Positions 24,432-33,527 of a stretch of DNA of 36,113 nt are shown one piece after another. The stretch is taken from positions 1 through 36,113 of the forward strand of contig NZ_QNGB01000032.1 of assembly GCF_003298505.1 (NCBI RefSeq), given 5' to 3'. How positions within the stretch are numbered: the stretch's first letter is position 1; every line of letters begins with the position of its first letter. Origin of the DNA: Roseovarius sp. TE539 (GTDB lineage: Bacteria > Pseudomonadota > Alphaproteobacteria > Rhodobacterales > Rhodobacteraceae). Made by a program: the position numbers and the translations under genes. The notes under the pieces are model-generated. The model was not told where the DNA came from. It searched no databases and saw only the letters and a program-made list of their open reading frames with translations.

Positions 24432-25220
24432 TCACGCGGCGCGGATGACCTCCGCGAACTTGTCGAACACGGCTTCGTTGGCGCAAATCACGTGCCCGTC
24501 TTCAAGGATATCGCCGGAGGGTTCAAGCGGCGCGATCAGGCCGCCGGCCTCGCGCACGATAACGACACCAGCCGCAAGGTCCCACGGGTTCAGCCGCCGT
24601 TCCCAGAATCCGTCATAACGCCCGGCCGCGACATAAGCCATGTCAAGCGCTGCCGAACCCCAGCGGCGGACCCCGGCACAGGCGGGCATCAGCCGGGCCA
24701 GATCCTGAAGGGTCTGCGGCAGGTCGGACCGGCCGCCGAATGGCACGCCGGTGGCGAAGATCGCTTCAATCATGCGCGCACGCCCCGACACCCGCAGGCG
24801 GCTCTCGTTCATCCAGGCGCCTTCGCCCTTCTCGGCAAAGAACATCTCGTCCTTGGCGGGATCGAAAATCACCCCTGAAACAACCTGCCCCTTGTGCTCC
24901 AGAGCGATGCTCACGGCCCAGTGCGGCAAACCGTGCAGGAAGTTCGTCGTGCCATCCAGCGGATCGACGATCCAGCGACGGGTCGGATCCTTGCCCTCTT
25001 CACCGCCGCCCTCCTCGGCAAGCCAGCCATAGGTGGGGCGCGCGTTCATAAGCTCCGACTTGATGATCTGCTCGGCATTGGTATCGGCGCGGCTGACGAA
25101 ATCCCCGGCACCCTTCATCGACACCTGCAGGTTCTCGACCTCGCGGAAATCCTTGACCAGCGCACGGCCGGCCTTGCGCGCCGCCTTGATCATGATGTTG
25201 AGGTTCGCACTGCCCGGCAT
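24432..25220 (-). CDS. Inositol monophosphatase family protein (SuhB-like)
   Basis: A 262-residue magnesium-dependent phosphatase of the inositol monophosphatase family. Metal ligands are visible: Glu70 in LAEEGGG, Asp86 and Asp89 in WIVDPLDGTTNFLHG, and Asp214 in NPWDLAAG. Start and length match bacterial SuhB-type proteins, which hydrolyse inositol-1-phosphate or related sugar phosphates and in E. coli also take part in rRNA transcription antitermination. The physiological substrate here is not shown. It is downstream of metR on the same strand with 62 bases between them. Confidence 0.93.
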   Translation of the reverse strand: MPGSANLNIMIKAARKAGRALVKDFREVENLQVSMKGAGDFVSRADTNAEQIIKSELMNARPTYGWLAEEGGGEEGKDPTRRWIVDPLDGTTNFLHGLPHWAVSIALEHKGQVVSGVIFDPAKDEMFFAEKGEGAWMNESRLRVSGRARMIEAIFATGVPFGGRSDLPQTLQDLARLMPACAGVRRWGSAALDMAYVAAGRYDGFWERRLNPWDLAAGVVIVREAGGLIAPLEPSGDILEDGHVICANEAVFDKFAEVIRAA

Positions 25221-25282
25221 GTCACCCGCTCCGTCTGTTCAGGCCGCGCGTATACGCCCGGCGTCCGGCCCGCACAAGGGGG

Positions 25283-26191
25283 TCAGGCGCCGCGTTGCAG
25301 ACGAACCGGAATTTCCCGCGCCAGACGCACCAGATGGGCCATGTAGGGCTTGTCGGAATCCTCGTCGCGCACGGCGGCAAAAAGCCGGCGGGTCAGTCCG
25401 TTTTCGGTCAGTGGCAGGGTCACATAGTCATCATGGCGGCGCAATTCCCGCACCACCCAGTCCGGCAGGACGGCCACTCCGCGGTTCGAAGCGACCAGAA
25501 GCAGGATCACCGCGGTCAGTTCGACCCGCCTCGTGGCGCGCGGCTCAACCCGCGCAGGTGTCAGGAGTTCGGTGAACACATCCAGCCGCGCGCGGTCCAC
25601 CGGGTAGGTGATCAGCGTCTCGTCGCGAAAGTCCTCCGCCTCGACAAATCCCTTGTCCGCCAGAGGATGCCCGGCAGCCGCCAGGAAGACGGGCTCGTAA
25701 TCGAAAAGCGGCTTGAACGCGACGCCCGGCATCTCCTCGGGATCGGAGGAAATGACAAGGTCAATCTCTTCCTTGCGCAAGGCGGGTAACGCATCGAAGG
25801 CCAATCCCGGGCGGATATCCACGTCCACGTCTGTCCATGCGCGGCGGAACCTTTCGAGGACCGGGATCAGCCAGTCAAAACAGGCGTGGCATTCGATGGC
25901 GATATGCAGGCGGCCGGCACTGCCGTCGCGGACACCGCTGAATTCCTCTTCCAATGCCTCGATCTCGGGCAGTACACGCTCAGCCACCCTGAGAAGGCGA
26001 TGGCCCGCCGCCGAAAGTTTCAGCGGCTTGGAACGCCGCACGAACAACTCGACCCCGGCCTGATCCTCCAGGCCCTTGATCTGGTGGCTGAGCGCGGATT
26101 GCGTGATGTGCAGGATCTCGGCCGCACGCGCCAGCCCGCCAGCCTGATGGATGGCGCGGATGGTGCGAAGGTGTCGGAAATCAATATGCAT
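25283..26191 (-). CDS. metR: LysR-type regulator MetR
   Basis: The 302-residue LysR protein closely resembles E. coli MetR along its length: IDFRHLRTIRAIHQAGG and TQSALSHQIKGLED in the winged helix, FVRRSKPLKL after it, LHIAIECHACFDWLIPVLERF (E. coli: IAIECHSCIQWL) and LITYPVDRARLDVF. MetR senses homocysteine and controls methionine genes. The start at ATG 26191 matches the family; the longer frame upstream is not family-like. It is divergent from metF with 99 bases between the starts, so metF is the probable target. I saw no perfect TGAA-N5-TTCA site in the gap. Confidence 0.92.
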   Translation of the reverse strand: MHIDFRHLRTIRAIHQAGGLARAAEILHITQSALSHQIKGLEDQAGVELFVRRSKPLKLSAAGHRLLRVAERVLPEIEALEEEFSGVRDGSAGRLHIAIECHACFDWLIPVLERFRRAWTDVDVDIRPGLAFDALPALRKEEIDLVISSDPEEMPGVAFKPLFDYEPVFLAAAGHPLADKGFVEAEDFRDETLITYPVDRARLDVFTELLTPARVEPRATRRVELTAVILLLVASNRGVAVLPDWVVRELRRHDDYVTLPLTENGLTRRLFAAVRDEDSDKPYMAHLVRLAREIPVRLQRGA

Positions 26192-26290
26192 TATGCTCTC
26201 ATCCTCATGTTGATCGTGAGATTTATGAATTTGCCTAACAATGCTGCGGCTGCCAATAAACCTCAAGTCACATCAGCAAGGATGCCCGCC

Positions 26291-27157
26291 ATGACCAAAC
26301 CCACCGTTTCCTTCGAGTTCTTTCCGCCAAAATCGCTGGAGGGGTCTTTTCGTCTCTGGGATACAGTGCATGCCCTTGCGCCGCTGGAACCACGTTTCGT
26401 CTCGGTAACTTACGGCGCGGGCGGCACCACGCGGACCCTCACCCGCGATGCCGTCGGCACCCTGCGGCAGGCGACGGGCCTCGATGTTGCCGCGCATCTC
26501 ACCTGTGTCGATGCCTCGCGCGCTGAAACCATGGCAATAGCGGACGAATTCGCCGCCTCGGGCGTGAAAGAGATCGTCGCATTGCGAGGGGATCCGCCAA
26601 AGGGCACGACCCGGTTCACCCCCCATCCCGAGGGGTTCGCGAACAGTTGCGAACTTATCGGCGCACTGGCTGAACGCGGCGATTTCACCATCCGCGTCGG
26701 GGCCTATCCCGAAACCCACCCCGAGGCGTCCTGCGCCCAGGCCGATATCGATTGGCTCAAGCGCAAGTTCGACGCGGGAGCGGACGAAGCGATCACGCAG
26801 TTCTTTTTCACAGCCGAGTCATTCTTCCGGTTCCGCGATGCCTGCGAGAAGGCCGGCATCGACCGTCCGATCGTCCCCGGCATCCTGCCGATTGAAAACT
26901 GGCGGGGCGCCCGCAAGTTCGCCACGTCCTGCGGCACCAGGATCCCTGCATGGCTTGACGATGCCTTTGCCAAGGCCATCCGCGACGATCGCCATGATCT
27001 TCTGGCCACGGCACTGGCCACGGAACTCTGCGGTGATCTGATCGACGGCGGCGTCGAGCAATTGCATTTCTACACGCTGAATCGCCCGGACCTCACCCGC
27101 GACATCTGCCATGCGCTCGGCGTCGTGCCACAGGTGCAACTGCGCGACGTTGCGTAA
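26291..27157 (+). CDS. metF: 5,10-methylenetetrahydrofolate reductase MetF
   Basis: MetF reduces methylene-tetrahydrofolate to 5-methyl-tetrahydrofolate with FAD, feeding methionine synthesis. The 288-residue protein starts VSFEFFPPKS, the hallmark with the catalytic Glu, followed by FVSVTYGAGGTTR, AHLTCVD, IVALRGDPP, VGAYPETHPEA and DEAITQFFF, all in family order. I chose ATG 26291 over ATG 26282 because AAGGA lies 8 bases before the former. It is divergent from metR. Confidence 0.96.
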   Translation: MTKPTVSFEFFPPKSLEGSFRLWDTVHALAPLEPRFVSVTYGAGGTTRTLTRDAVGTLRQATGLDVAAHLTCVDASRAETMAIADEFAASGVKEIVALRGDPPKGTTRFTPHPEGFANSCELIGALAERGDFTIRVGAYPETHPEASCAQADIDWLKRKFDAGADEAITQFFFTAESFFRFRDACEKAGIDRPIVPGILPIENWRGARKFATSCGTRIPAWLDDAFAKAIRDDRHDLLATALATELCGDLIDGGVEQLHFYTLNRPDLTRDICHALGVVPQVQLRDVA

Positions 27158-27216
27158 TCTTTGCACCGCGCTTCGGACTCCGGTTACGTTGCGGCCAACA
27201 GACCCGGAGGCACAGA

Positions 27217-27702
27217 ATGGCGCGGCGCATCGCCGAAAACCTGAACGACCTGGCCGACCAGGACATGCTCCTCTCCCGTTCGGGACTGGAGTTCATGCAG
27301 GACATGCTCGCGGGCCGGATCGCCGGCCCACCCATCGGAGTGACGATGGGATTCCGGCCGATCATTGTCGAGGACGGGTGCGTGATTTTCGCGGGGACCC
27401 CGGATTTCAGCGTCGCGAACCCCATGCGTGGCGTACATGGCGGCTGGTACGGGGCGATCCTCGACAGTTGCATGGCATGCGCCGTGATGACCCGCGTGCC
27501 GCGGGGGGCCTATTACACGACCCTCGAATACAAGGTGAACATAACTCGCGCCATCCCCTTGGAAACGGAGGTACGCGCCACCGGGACGGTGTCCCATTCA
27601 GGCCGCTCCACGGGTGTCGCCACCGGCGAGGTGCGCGGCGTGGAGGACGGCAAGCTCTATGCCACGGGCTCGACCACCTGCATGATCATGGCCGCCGGCT
27701 GA
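27217..27702 (+). CDS. PaaI-family hotdog thioesterase
   Basis: A 161-residue hotdog-fold protein. GVTMGFRPIIVEDG, NPMRGVHGGWYGAILDSCMACAVM and TTLEYKVNITRAI are the typical strand-helix-strand blocks of the PaaI acyl-CoA thioesterase group, with HGG at the start of the central helix. Such enzymes hydrolyse acyl-CoA or aryl-CoA esters; the substrate is unknown. GGAGG lies before the ATG at 27217 with normal spacing. It stands 59 bases after metF and is convergent with valS, with only 4 bases between them. Confidence 0.88.
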   Translation: MARRIAENLNDLADQDMLLSRSGLEFMQDMLAGRIAGPPIGVTMGFRPIIVEDGCVIFAGTPDFSVANPMRGVHGGWYGAILDSCMACAVMTRVPRGAYYTTLEYKVNITRAIPLETEVRATGTVSHSGRSTGVATGEVRGVEDGKLYATGSTTCMIMAAG

Positions 27703-27706
27703 GCCT

Positions 27707-30700
27707 TCATCCCAGTTCGGACAGGCGCCGCAGCGCCGCGCGCAGCTTGTCTTCCTCGTCCTCGCGCGTGCGCAGGTTCTCCCGCGCCTCCTCGACCACA
27801 TCCTCGGGGGCGCTTTCGATGAACTTGGGATTGTCGAGGCGCTTTCGCAGCCCGCCGATTTCCTTCTCCAGCTTGCCCAGGGTCTTTTCCAGGCGCGCCT
27901 TTTCCTCGCCGATGTCGATGACACCTTCAAGTGGCAGGCCAAAGCTGCCGCCCTCCACGGTCACGGTGATGCAGCCGCGCGGAAACGCCGCGACCCGGCT
28001 CAGGCTGTCGATCCGCGCAAGACGCTTGATCATCGCCTCGTTGCGGTCCCATGCCGCCTGCCCGGCCTCGTCAAGCTCGGACACCAAAAGCGGGATGTGG
28101 AGCCCGGCAGGCACATGCACCTGTGCGCGCGCCGAACGTATGTTCTCGATGAGCGCGATGGACCAGTTCATTTCCCGGTCCGCCGCCACATCGACCAGAT
28201 CGGGACCGTAATCCGGCCAGTCGGCATGGACCAGCATGCCGTCGCGATCGCCAAGCTTGCCCCACAGTTCCTCGGTGATGAAGGGCATCATCGGATGCAG
28301 CAGGATCAAACACTGGTCCATGACCCAGGCCATCGTCGCCTGCGTTTCGGCCCGGGTGTCGTCGTCACCGTCCAGAAGAAGAGGCTTGGAGAATTCCACG
28401 TACCAGTCACAGACCTTGCCCCAGACGAAGGCGTAAAGCGCGTTCGCGGCATCGTTGAAACGGTATTGCCCGAGCGCCTCGTCGACCGCACCGCGCACCC
28501 GCGCTGTCTCACCCATGATCCATTTGTTCACGGTGGCTTCGGGCTGCGGCAAACTGCCATCGTTGCCGGTGGCGCCGTTCATCTCAGCAAAACGCGCGGC
28601 ATTCCAGAGCTTGGTGCCGAAATTGCGATACCCGGCAATGCGTTGCGGCGAAAGTTTCAGGTCACGGCCCATGGCCGCCATGGCGGTCAGCGTGAAACGC
28701 ACCGCGTCGGCACCGTAGTCGTCGATCAACTCCAGCGGGTCGAGCACATTCCCGAGCGACTTGGACATCTTCTTGCCGGTCTCGTCCCGGACGAGGGCAT
28801 GCACGTACACATCCGAGAACGGTTTCTGGCCCACGACGGCATATTGCATCATCATCATCCGGGCAACCCAGAAGAAAATGATGTCGAACCCGGTGATCAG
28901 GACACTGGTTGGGAAGTATTTTTCCAGTTCCTCGGTGTCTTCGGGCCAGCCCAGCGTGCCGATGGGCCAGAGGCCGGAGGAAAACCAGGTATCGAGAACA
29001 TCCGGATCCTGCCACACCGGATAGATCAGGTGCGTCGGATCCTGCGTCGCGGTATACTCCGCCAGGCTCGCGGCGAGCTTGTGCAGCGCATCCTCGCGGC
29101 TCTCGGCCTCCACCACCGTCATTGCCTGCAGTGGCACCGGCAGATCCGCCAACCGGTCATGGTAGGCATCCGAAATGGCGCCAAACCCGGTTGCGCATTC
29201 CATCAGGTAACTGTTGTGCCCCTCGTTGAGCAATCGCAGCATCTCCGAGAGGTCAAGCGTGCCATCACCCTCGTCGTCACGGAAACCGGGCGCGCTCAGG
29301 TCAAACCCGTACCAGACCGGAATCTGGTGCCCCCACCAGAGCTGCCGGGAGATGCACCACGGCTCGATGTTTTCCAGCCAGTGAAAATAGACCTTGCGAT
29401 CGGCCTCGGGCATGATCCGGACCTCGCCGGTCTTCACGGCCTCGATGGCAGGTCCGACGATCTTGTCGGCGTCGACAAACCACTGATCGGTCAGCATCGG
29501 TTCGATCACGACTTTCGACCTGTCACCAAATGGCTGCATGATCGGCTTGTTCTCCACAAAGGGAACGGGCTCGCCTTGATCATTTTCAACCATGACCGCG
29601 AGTCCCTCACCGGTGATCTGCTCGACCACCCGGTTTCGAGCCTCGAAACGGTCCAGGCCCCGCAGTTCGTCGGGCACAAGGTTCAGCGTATCGACCTCCG
29701 CGGCCGTGAACCCCGCCCCGTTGGAAATTTCCCCTGCCCTTTCAGCTGCTTGCGCATAAGGTGCCCCGTCATTGCGCATGTGGCCGCCGGTATCCATCAG
29801 GCGGTACATGGGGATGCCACCGCGCTCGGCCACGGCGTAATCATTGAAATCGTGCGCGCCGGTTATCTTGACAGCACCCGACCCGAAATCCGGGTCCGGG
29901 TACTCATCGGTGATGATCGGGATCATCCGCCGATGCTCTTTCGGGCCTACCGGTATCTCGCAAAGTTTGCCGACAATTGGCGCGTAGCGTTCATCTGATG
30001 GGTGAACCGCCACTGCGCCGTCACCCAGCATCGTTTCCGGCCGGGTGGTGGCTATGGAGATATAATCCCGCTCCTCCCGGAGGGTCACGTTCCCGTCTTC
30101 ATCTTTCTCCAAATACTCATAGGTCTCCCCCCCGGCGAGAGGGTACTTGAAATGCCACATCCGGCCCGGCCGTTCGATATTCTCGACCTCGAGATCTGAA
30201 ATCGCCGTCTCGAAATGCGGATCCCAGTTCACCAGCCGTTTGCCCCGATAGATGTAGCCCTTGGCATGCATCTCGACAAAGACCCGGATCACCGCATCAT
30301 GGAAGTTGCCATCCTCGCCTTCGGGTGCGCCGGGCGCGCCCGACATCGTGAACGCGTTTCGCGACCAGTCGCAGGACGCCCCCAGCCGCTTCAGCTGGTT
30401 GACGATCGTGCCGCCGGAGCGGGTTTTCCATTCCCAGACCTTGGCAAGAAAATCCTCACGGCTGAAATCGGTCCGTTTCCTGCCCTCTTCGGCCAGTTGA
30501 CGCTCGACGACCATCTGCGTGGCAATACCCGCATGGTCCTGCCCCGGCTGCCAGAGGGTGTCGAACCCGCGCATGCGATGCCATCGCACGAGGATGTCCT
30601 GCAAGGTGTTGTTGAACGCGTGGCCCATATGGAGGCTGCCGGTGACATTGGGCGGCGGGATCATGATGCAGAACGGATCGGCCCCGGGGCGGGCATTGGC

Positions 30701-30787
30701 CCCGGCACGGAAACACCCCGCGGACTCCCATGCCTCGTAAATGCGCTGCTCGGCCTCGTTTGCATCGAATGTCTTTTCCATAGCCAT
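27707..30787 (-). CDS. valS: Valyl-tRNA synthetase
   Basis: This class I enzyme charges tRNA-Val. The 1026-residue protein has the HIGH-type motif [14 protein letters not shown] (44-57), the editing insert after it, [17 protein letters not shown], and the KMSKS motif in [13 protein letters not shown] near residue 672. The C-terminal 80 residues form the ValS coiled-coil arm ([15 protein letters not shown] and on to the end). ATG 30787 or ATG 30781 can serve as start; the difference is two residues. The length is somewhat above the E. coli enzyme, with an acidic insert after the second synthetase half ([18 protein letters not shown]) that I do not recognise from the standard core. Confidence 0.97.
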   Translation of the reverse strand: MAMEKTFDANEAEQRIYEAWESAGCFRAGANARPGADPFCIMIPPPNVTGSLHMGHAFNNTLQDILVRWHRMRGFDTLWQPGQDHAGIATQMVVERQLAEEGRKRTDFSREDFLAKVWEWKTRSGGTIVNQLKRLGASCDWSRNAFTMSGAPGAPEGEDGNFHDAVIRVFVEMHAKGYIYRGKRLVNWDPHFETAISDLEVENIERPGRMWHFKYPLAGGETYEYLEKDEDGNVTLREERDYISIATTRPETMLGDGAVAVHPSDERYAPIVGKLCEIPVGPKEHRRMIPIITDEYPDPDFGSGAVKITGAHDFNDYAVAERGGIPMYRLMDTGGHMRNDGAPYAQAAERAGEISNGAGFTAAEVDTLNLVPDELRGLDRFEARNRVVEQITGEGLAVMVENDQGEPVPFVENKPIMQPFGDRSKVVIEPMLTDQWFVDADKIVGPAIEAVKTGEVRIMPEADRKVYFHWLENIEPWCISRQLWWGHQIPVWYGFDLSAPGFRDDEGDGTLDLSEMLRLLNEGHNSYLMECATGFGAISDAYHDRLADLPVPLQAMTVVEAESREDALHKLAASLAEYTATQDPTHLIYPVWQDPDVLDTWFSSGLWPIGTLGWPEDTEELEKYFPTSVLITGFDIIFFWVARMMMMQYAVVGQKPFSDVYVHALVRDETGKKMSKSLGNVLDPLELIDDYGADAVRFTLTAMAAMGRDLKLSPQRIAGYRNFGTKLWNAARFAEMNGATGNDGSLPQPEATVNKWIMGETARVRGAVDEALGQYRFNDAANALYAFVWGKVCDWYVEFSKPLLLDGDDDTRAETQATMAWVMDQCLILLHPMMPFITEELWGKLGDRDGMLVHADWPDYGPDLVDVAADREMNWSIALIENIRSARAQVHVPAGLHIPLLVSELDEAGQAAWDRNEAMIKRLARIDSLSRVAAFPRGCITVTVEGGSFGLPLEGVIDIGEEKARLEKTLGKLEKEIGGLRKRLDNPKFIESAPEDVVEEARENLRTREDEEDKLRAALRRLSELG

Positions 30788-30965
30788 AGCTTTCGCGGTC
30801 CCGTGATCCTGTACGCTGTTGGCGCCTCAATTAGCGAAACTGCCCGCCAAGGGAAAGCGGATATGCGGCCTCGGGGTGCGCAGGCCCGTGTTCAGGCGCG
30901 ATATTCGCGCGAACGGCGAGGGATGTCCGGACCTCCGGGCATACAGCACCCCGGGGCAAGCAGGA

Positions 30966-31574
30966 TCAGCCCCGTCGGGTTCCGGTCAGAGGTTCACGCA
31001 TTCCGGGCCGGATGATTTCGGGGTCATATGGTGGACGCGCAAAGACCTCCCGGACCATGGGCGCGAAGAAATCCAGCGACAGCTCTTCATAATCCGGGTC
31101 GAAACTGGCCTGATCCCAGCGTTCGCAGAACTCGGCGCAATCTTCGAAATAGGGGTGCCCCCGATACGCCTCGCGCTTGTCGGGGTCAGCACCCACATGG
31201 CTGGCGTAATAAACCAGCTGGAAATCGCCGTGCTTTTCGACAACCCAAGTGCATTGCTCGCGCAGGAAGGGCCTGAGAATCGCGGCGGCGTATTCATCGT
31301 GGTTGTGCGGGGCATAAATATCGCCGATGTCATGCAGAAGCGCGGCGACGATCCAGTCGGTATCGGCGCCGTCACGGTACGCCCGGCTGGCAGATTGCAG
31401 GGAATGGCCGAGCCGCGTGACCTTATACCCCGACAAGCCCTTGTCGAGATCCACCAACGCCTTCAGCAGGCGCTCGGCCGTCCCCTTGGTGTATTCGGCC
31501 TCGTGGGCGGTCAGGAATTCATAGTCCTCCCTGTCGCCATCCTTCATCTGGGTAAACTTGACCCGGTCCATCAT
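30966..31574 (-). CDS. HD-domain protein, PhnZ-like di-iron oxygenase type
   Basis: A 202-residue HD-domain protein. His57 (RLGHSLQ), His81-Asp82 (ALLHDIGD), His90 or His92 (PHNHDEY), His115 (VEKHGDF) and Asp154 (ERWDQASFD) give the same order and similar spacing as the di-iron ligands of PhnZ, which oxidatively cleaves a hydroxylated 2-aminoethylphosphonate. Other HD proteins are phosphohydrolases, so the function is open. No phosphonate gene is nearby. AGGAAAGG precedes the start and a promoter candidate lies at 31625-31653. It is followed by valS after about 180 bases on the same strand. Confidence 0.8.
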   Translation of the reverse strand: MMDRVKFTQMKDGDREDYEFLTAHEAEYTKGTAERLLKALVDLDKGLSGYKVTRLGHSLQSASRAYRDGADTDWIVAALLHDIGDIYAPHNHDEYAAAILRPFLREQCTWVVEKHGDFQLVYYASHVGADPDKREAYRGHPYFEDCAEFCERWDQASFDPDYEELSLDFFAPMVREVFARPPYDPEIIRPGMREPLTGTRRG

Positions 31575-31624
31575 TCTTAGAAACCTTTCCTGTGCTGATC
31601 GGCACCAGCCGAATTGCGATCCTC

Positions 31625-31653
31625 ACCGTAGGGGCATGCTTCGCGCGCTGCAA
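31625..31653 (-). promoter_or_regulatory. Candidate promoter of the HD-domain gene
   Basis: On the minus strand TTGCAG (31648-31653) and TACGGT (31625-31630) are 17 bases apart, with the -10 box 50 bases upstream of the HD-gene start. The -35 box resembles the one before yajC; the -10 box is weaker. Confidence 0.42.
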
Positions 31654-31683
31654 ATGCCGCCGGTCGTGATGAGCGGGCGGGCG

Positions 31684-31700
31684 GTTCGGATTCGCCGAAC
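31684..31700. terminator. Hairpin after the Lrp-type regulator gene
   Basis: GTTCGG (31684-31689), loop ATTCG and CCGAAC (31695-31700) form a perfect 6-bp hairpin 13 bases past the regulator stop. No T-run follows on either strand. Confidence 0.3.
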
Positions 31701-31713
31701 GCGCAACCCACGA

Positions 31714-32148
31714 TCACACGCCACGATCCAGCTTCGTCGAGAGATGGATCAGGCTTTCGGATCCTTTCACCCCCTTTGCCTCTCCGATCCGGTCAAGCGT
31801 CCGGTCCAGGGCCTCGGTTGTTCTGGCCTCGAGCGCCACGATGAGGTCAAAGCGGCCCGAGGTCGTATGCACGCGCCGCACTTCCGGGATGGATTTCAGC
31901 CGCGACAAGATGTCCGGACCGCTGCGCGGCTCGATACTCAACAGTGCGGTGGCCCGAAGCGGTGCGCGTGCCGCGTCGCTCAACCGCAGGGTATAGCCCT
32001 GGATGATGCCGCTCTGTTCCAGCCGGTCCAGCCGTGCCTGAACCGTGGTGCGGGCCAGGCCCAGCCGTTTTGCGATACCGGCGACCGGCAGACGCGCGTT
32101 CGTTGCCAGCATGTCCAGGATCGCGGCGTCTGTTTCGTCATTTTGCAT
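31714..32148 (-). CDS. Lrp/AsnC family transcriptional regulator
   Basis: A 144-residue feast/famine regulator with an N-terminal winged helix (DAAILDMLATNARLPVAGIAKRLGLARTTVQARLDRLE) and a RAM-type sensor domain (about 70-140). It differs clearly from the PutR-like protein in this window. It is divergent from the PLP-decarboxylase gene with 106 bases between the starts; the AT-rich gap holds repeats that could be its binding sites, so local control of the decarboxylase by an amino acid is the simplest reading. Confidence 0.88.
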   Translation of the reverse strand: MQNDETDAAILDMLATNARLPVAGIAKRLGLARTTVQARLDRLEQSGIIQGYTLRLSDAARAPLRATALLSIEPRSGPDILSRLKSIPEVRRVHTTSGRFDLIVALEARTTEALDRTLDRIGEAKGVKGSESLIHLSTKLDRGV

Positions 32149-32177
32149 ATTTTAGTTGTCTTTTTGCTGCATATTTT
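32145..32177. repeat. Two direct repeats GCATATTTT with 24-base spacing
   Basis: The 9-base word GCATATTTT occurs at 32145-32153, overlapping the regulator start codon, and again at 32169-32177. The start-to-start distance of 24 bases is near two helical turns. This could be an autoregulatory operator of the Lrp-type protein. Confidence 0.4.
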
Positions 32178-32218
32178 TGTCATTATAGCCGTTGTGACCA
32201 GTCATTTCGACGCTTGAA

Positions 32219-32236
32219 TTTTGTAGGATACCAAAA
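32219..32236. promoter_or_regulatory. Palindrome TTTTG-N8-CAAAA before the decarboxylase gene
   Basis: TTTTG (32219-32223) and CAAAA (32232-32236) are perfect inverted half-sites, 19 bases before the decarboxylase start. AT-rich interrupted palindromes of this size are typical of Lrp/AsnC operators. Confidence 0.4.
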
Positions 32237-32254
32237 ACAAGCGGAGGCCGAGCA

Positions 32255-33382
32255 ATGCGAGAAATACCCAACTGGCCCGATCCAACGGCGCATATTGTAC
32301 GTCAGAGACCGGATACCGCGACGGTCTATTTCTGTCCGGCGCAGCTTCAGAACACGGCGCAACGGTTCCGGACGGGCTTTGGCGGGCTGGTGAGTTACGC
32401 CGTCAAGGCCAACCCCGGCGACGAGATTCTGGCCAACCTGGTCGCCGCGGGGATCACCGCATTCGATGTGGCCAGCCCGCGCGAGATGTACGCAGTGCGC
32501 GCTGTCTGTCCGCACGCGGTGCTGCATTACAATAACCCCGTCCGTTCGCCCGACGAGGTAAAAACCGCGATTTCGCTGGACGTGGGATCCTACTCAGTGG
32601 ATTGCATGGCCGAACTTGACAAGCTTCGGGACGTCCCGCCAGGTGCCGAGGTTTCGGTACGGTTGGCGCTGCAGGTATCGGGTGCAGCCTACGATTTCGG
32701 GGAAAAGTTCGGCGCCGGGCCTGAACAGGCGGTCACCATTCTTCGCGCAGTCGCGGACAGTGGATTGACACCGGCAATCACCTTCCACCCCGGAACACAA
32801 TGTGCCGACCCGCAGGCTTGGGAAACGTATATAGCCGCCTCTGCGCAGGTCGCCGCGGCGGCCGGCGTGCGGCTTTACCGCCTCAACGTGGGTGGCGGAT
32901 TCGCTGCTCATCGGACGGGCGCTGCCCCGGATCTTGAGAGGATATTCGACAGGATCAAATACCAGACCGCGCAGATTTTCGGAACGGACGCACCGCACCT
33001 CGTCTGCGAACCCGGCCGCGCGATGGTGGCCGACTCGGCAACTCTGGCGGCACGGATCAAGGCGATCCGGCCCGATGGCTCGATCTTTCTGAATGACGGA
33101 ATTTACGGGGCCCTCGCGGAGGCGCGGGATATCGGCTGTCCGGACCGCCTGACCGTGCTTGCGCCGGAAGGCATGCGGCGTGAAGGCGCCGGGAAATCCC
33201 GCATCGTCTTCGGCCCCACCTGCGACAGCCTTGACCGCCTGCCGGACCCGGTGCCCCTGCCCCACGACCTTCGGGAAGGGGACTATCTGCTGATTGGTGG
33301 CATGGGAGCCTACGCGCACAGTCTGTCGAGCAGGTTCAACGGCTACGGTCCCGGCGATCCGGTGACAGTCGCCACGCTCTGA
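32255..33382 (+). CDS. PLP-dependent ornithine/diaminopimelate-type decarboxylase (fold type III)
   Basis: A 375-residue decarboxylase of the alanine-racemase-fold group. The PLP lysine is Lys51 in SYAVKANPGDE. Further marks are FDVASPREM, TFHPGTQC, NVGGGF, CEPGRAMVAD and GPTCDSLD, with Cys323 at the position of the ornithine decarboxylase active-site cysteine. The length and the short form of the specificity region are closer to ornithine/lysine decarboxylase than to LysA, so putrescine or cadaverine formation is likely but not certain. GGAGG stands before ATG 32255. It is divergent from the Lrp-type gene, which probably regulates it. Confidence 0.88.
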   Translation: MREIPNWPDPTAHIVRQRPDTATVYFCPAQLQNTAQRFRTGFGGLVSYAVKANPGDEILANLVAAGITAFDVASPREMYAVRAVCPHAVLHYNNPVRSPDEVKTAISLDVGSYSVDCMAELDKLRDVPPGAEVSVRLALQVSGAAYDFGEKFGAGPEQAVTILRAVADSGLTPAITFHPGTQCADPQAWETYIAASAQVAAAAGVRLYRLNVGGGFAAHRTGAAPDLERIFDRIKYQTAQIFGTDAPHLVCEPGRAMVADSATLAARIKAIRPDGSIFLNDGIYGALAEARDIGCPDRLTVLAPEGMRREGAGKSRIVFGPTCDSLDRLPDPVPLPHDLREGDYLLIGGMGAYAHSLSSRFNGYGPGDPVTVATL

Positions 33383-33383
33383 T

Positions 33384-33470
33384 GTCCGGATTCGGTGCGC
33401 AAAGGCCGGACCCGGGCTGGATCACGGCGGTTTTCATGGACTATGAAAGCCTTGTGGCCCGAACCGGGCC
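33384..33470 (+). terminator. Two hairpins after the decarboxylase gene
   Basis: Just past the stop, GTCCGG (33384-33389) pairs with CCGGAC (33406-33411) across a 16-base loop. Further on, GGCCCG (33456-33461), loop AAC and CGGGCC (33465-33470) form a compact perfect stem followed by GTTCCCTT. T-runs are poor, so this is a candidate only. Confidence 0.35.
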
Positions 33471-33527
33471 GTTCCCTTGATCGGTTTGAGCGCCGGGCGG
33501 GTGATGTGCTGATATGGACGAAGCCGC

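Noticed and set aside
26192..26290. Riboswitch (SAM or similar) in front of metF
   Set aside because: The 99-base gap is short and I found no aptamer core; control by the divergent MetR explains the arrangement.
28097..29998. Long plus-strand open frame opposite valS
   Set aside because: Shadow of valS; no family signal, no ribosome binding site and skewed composition.
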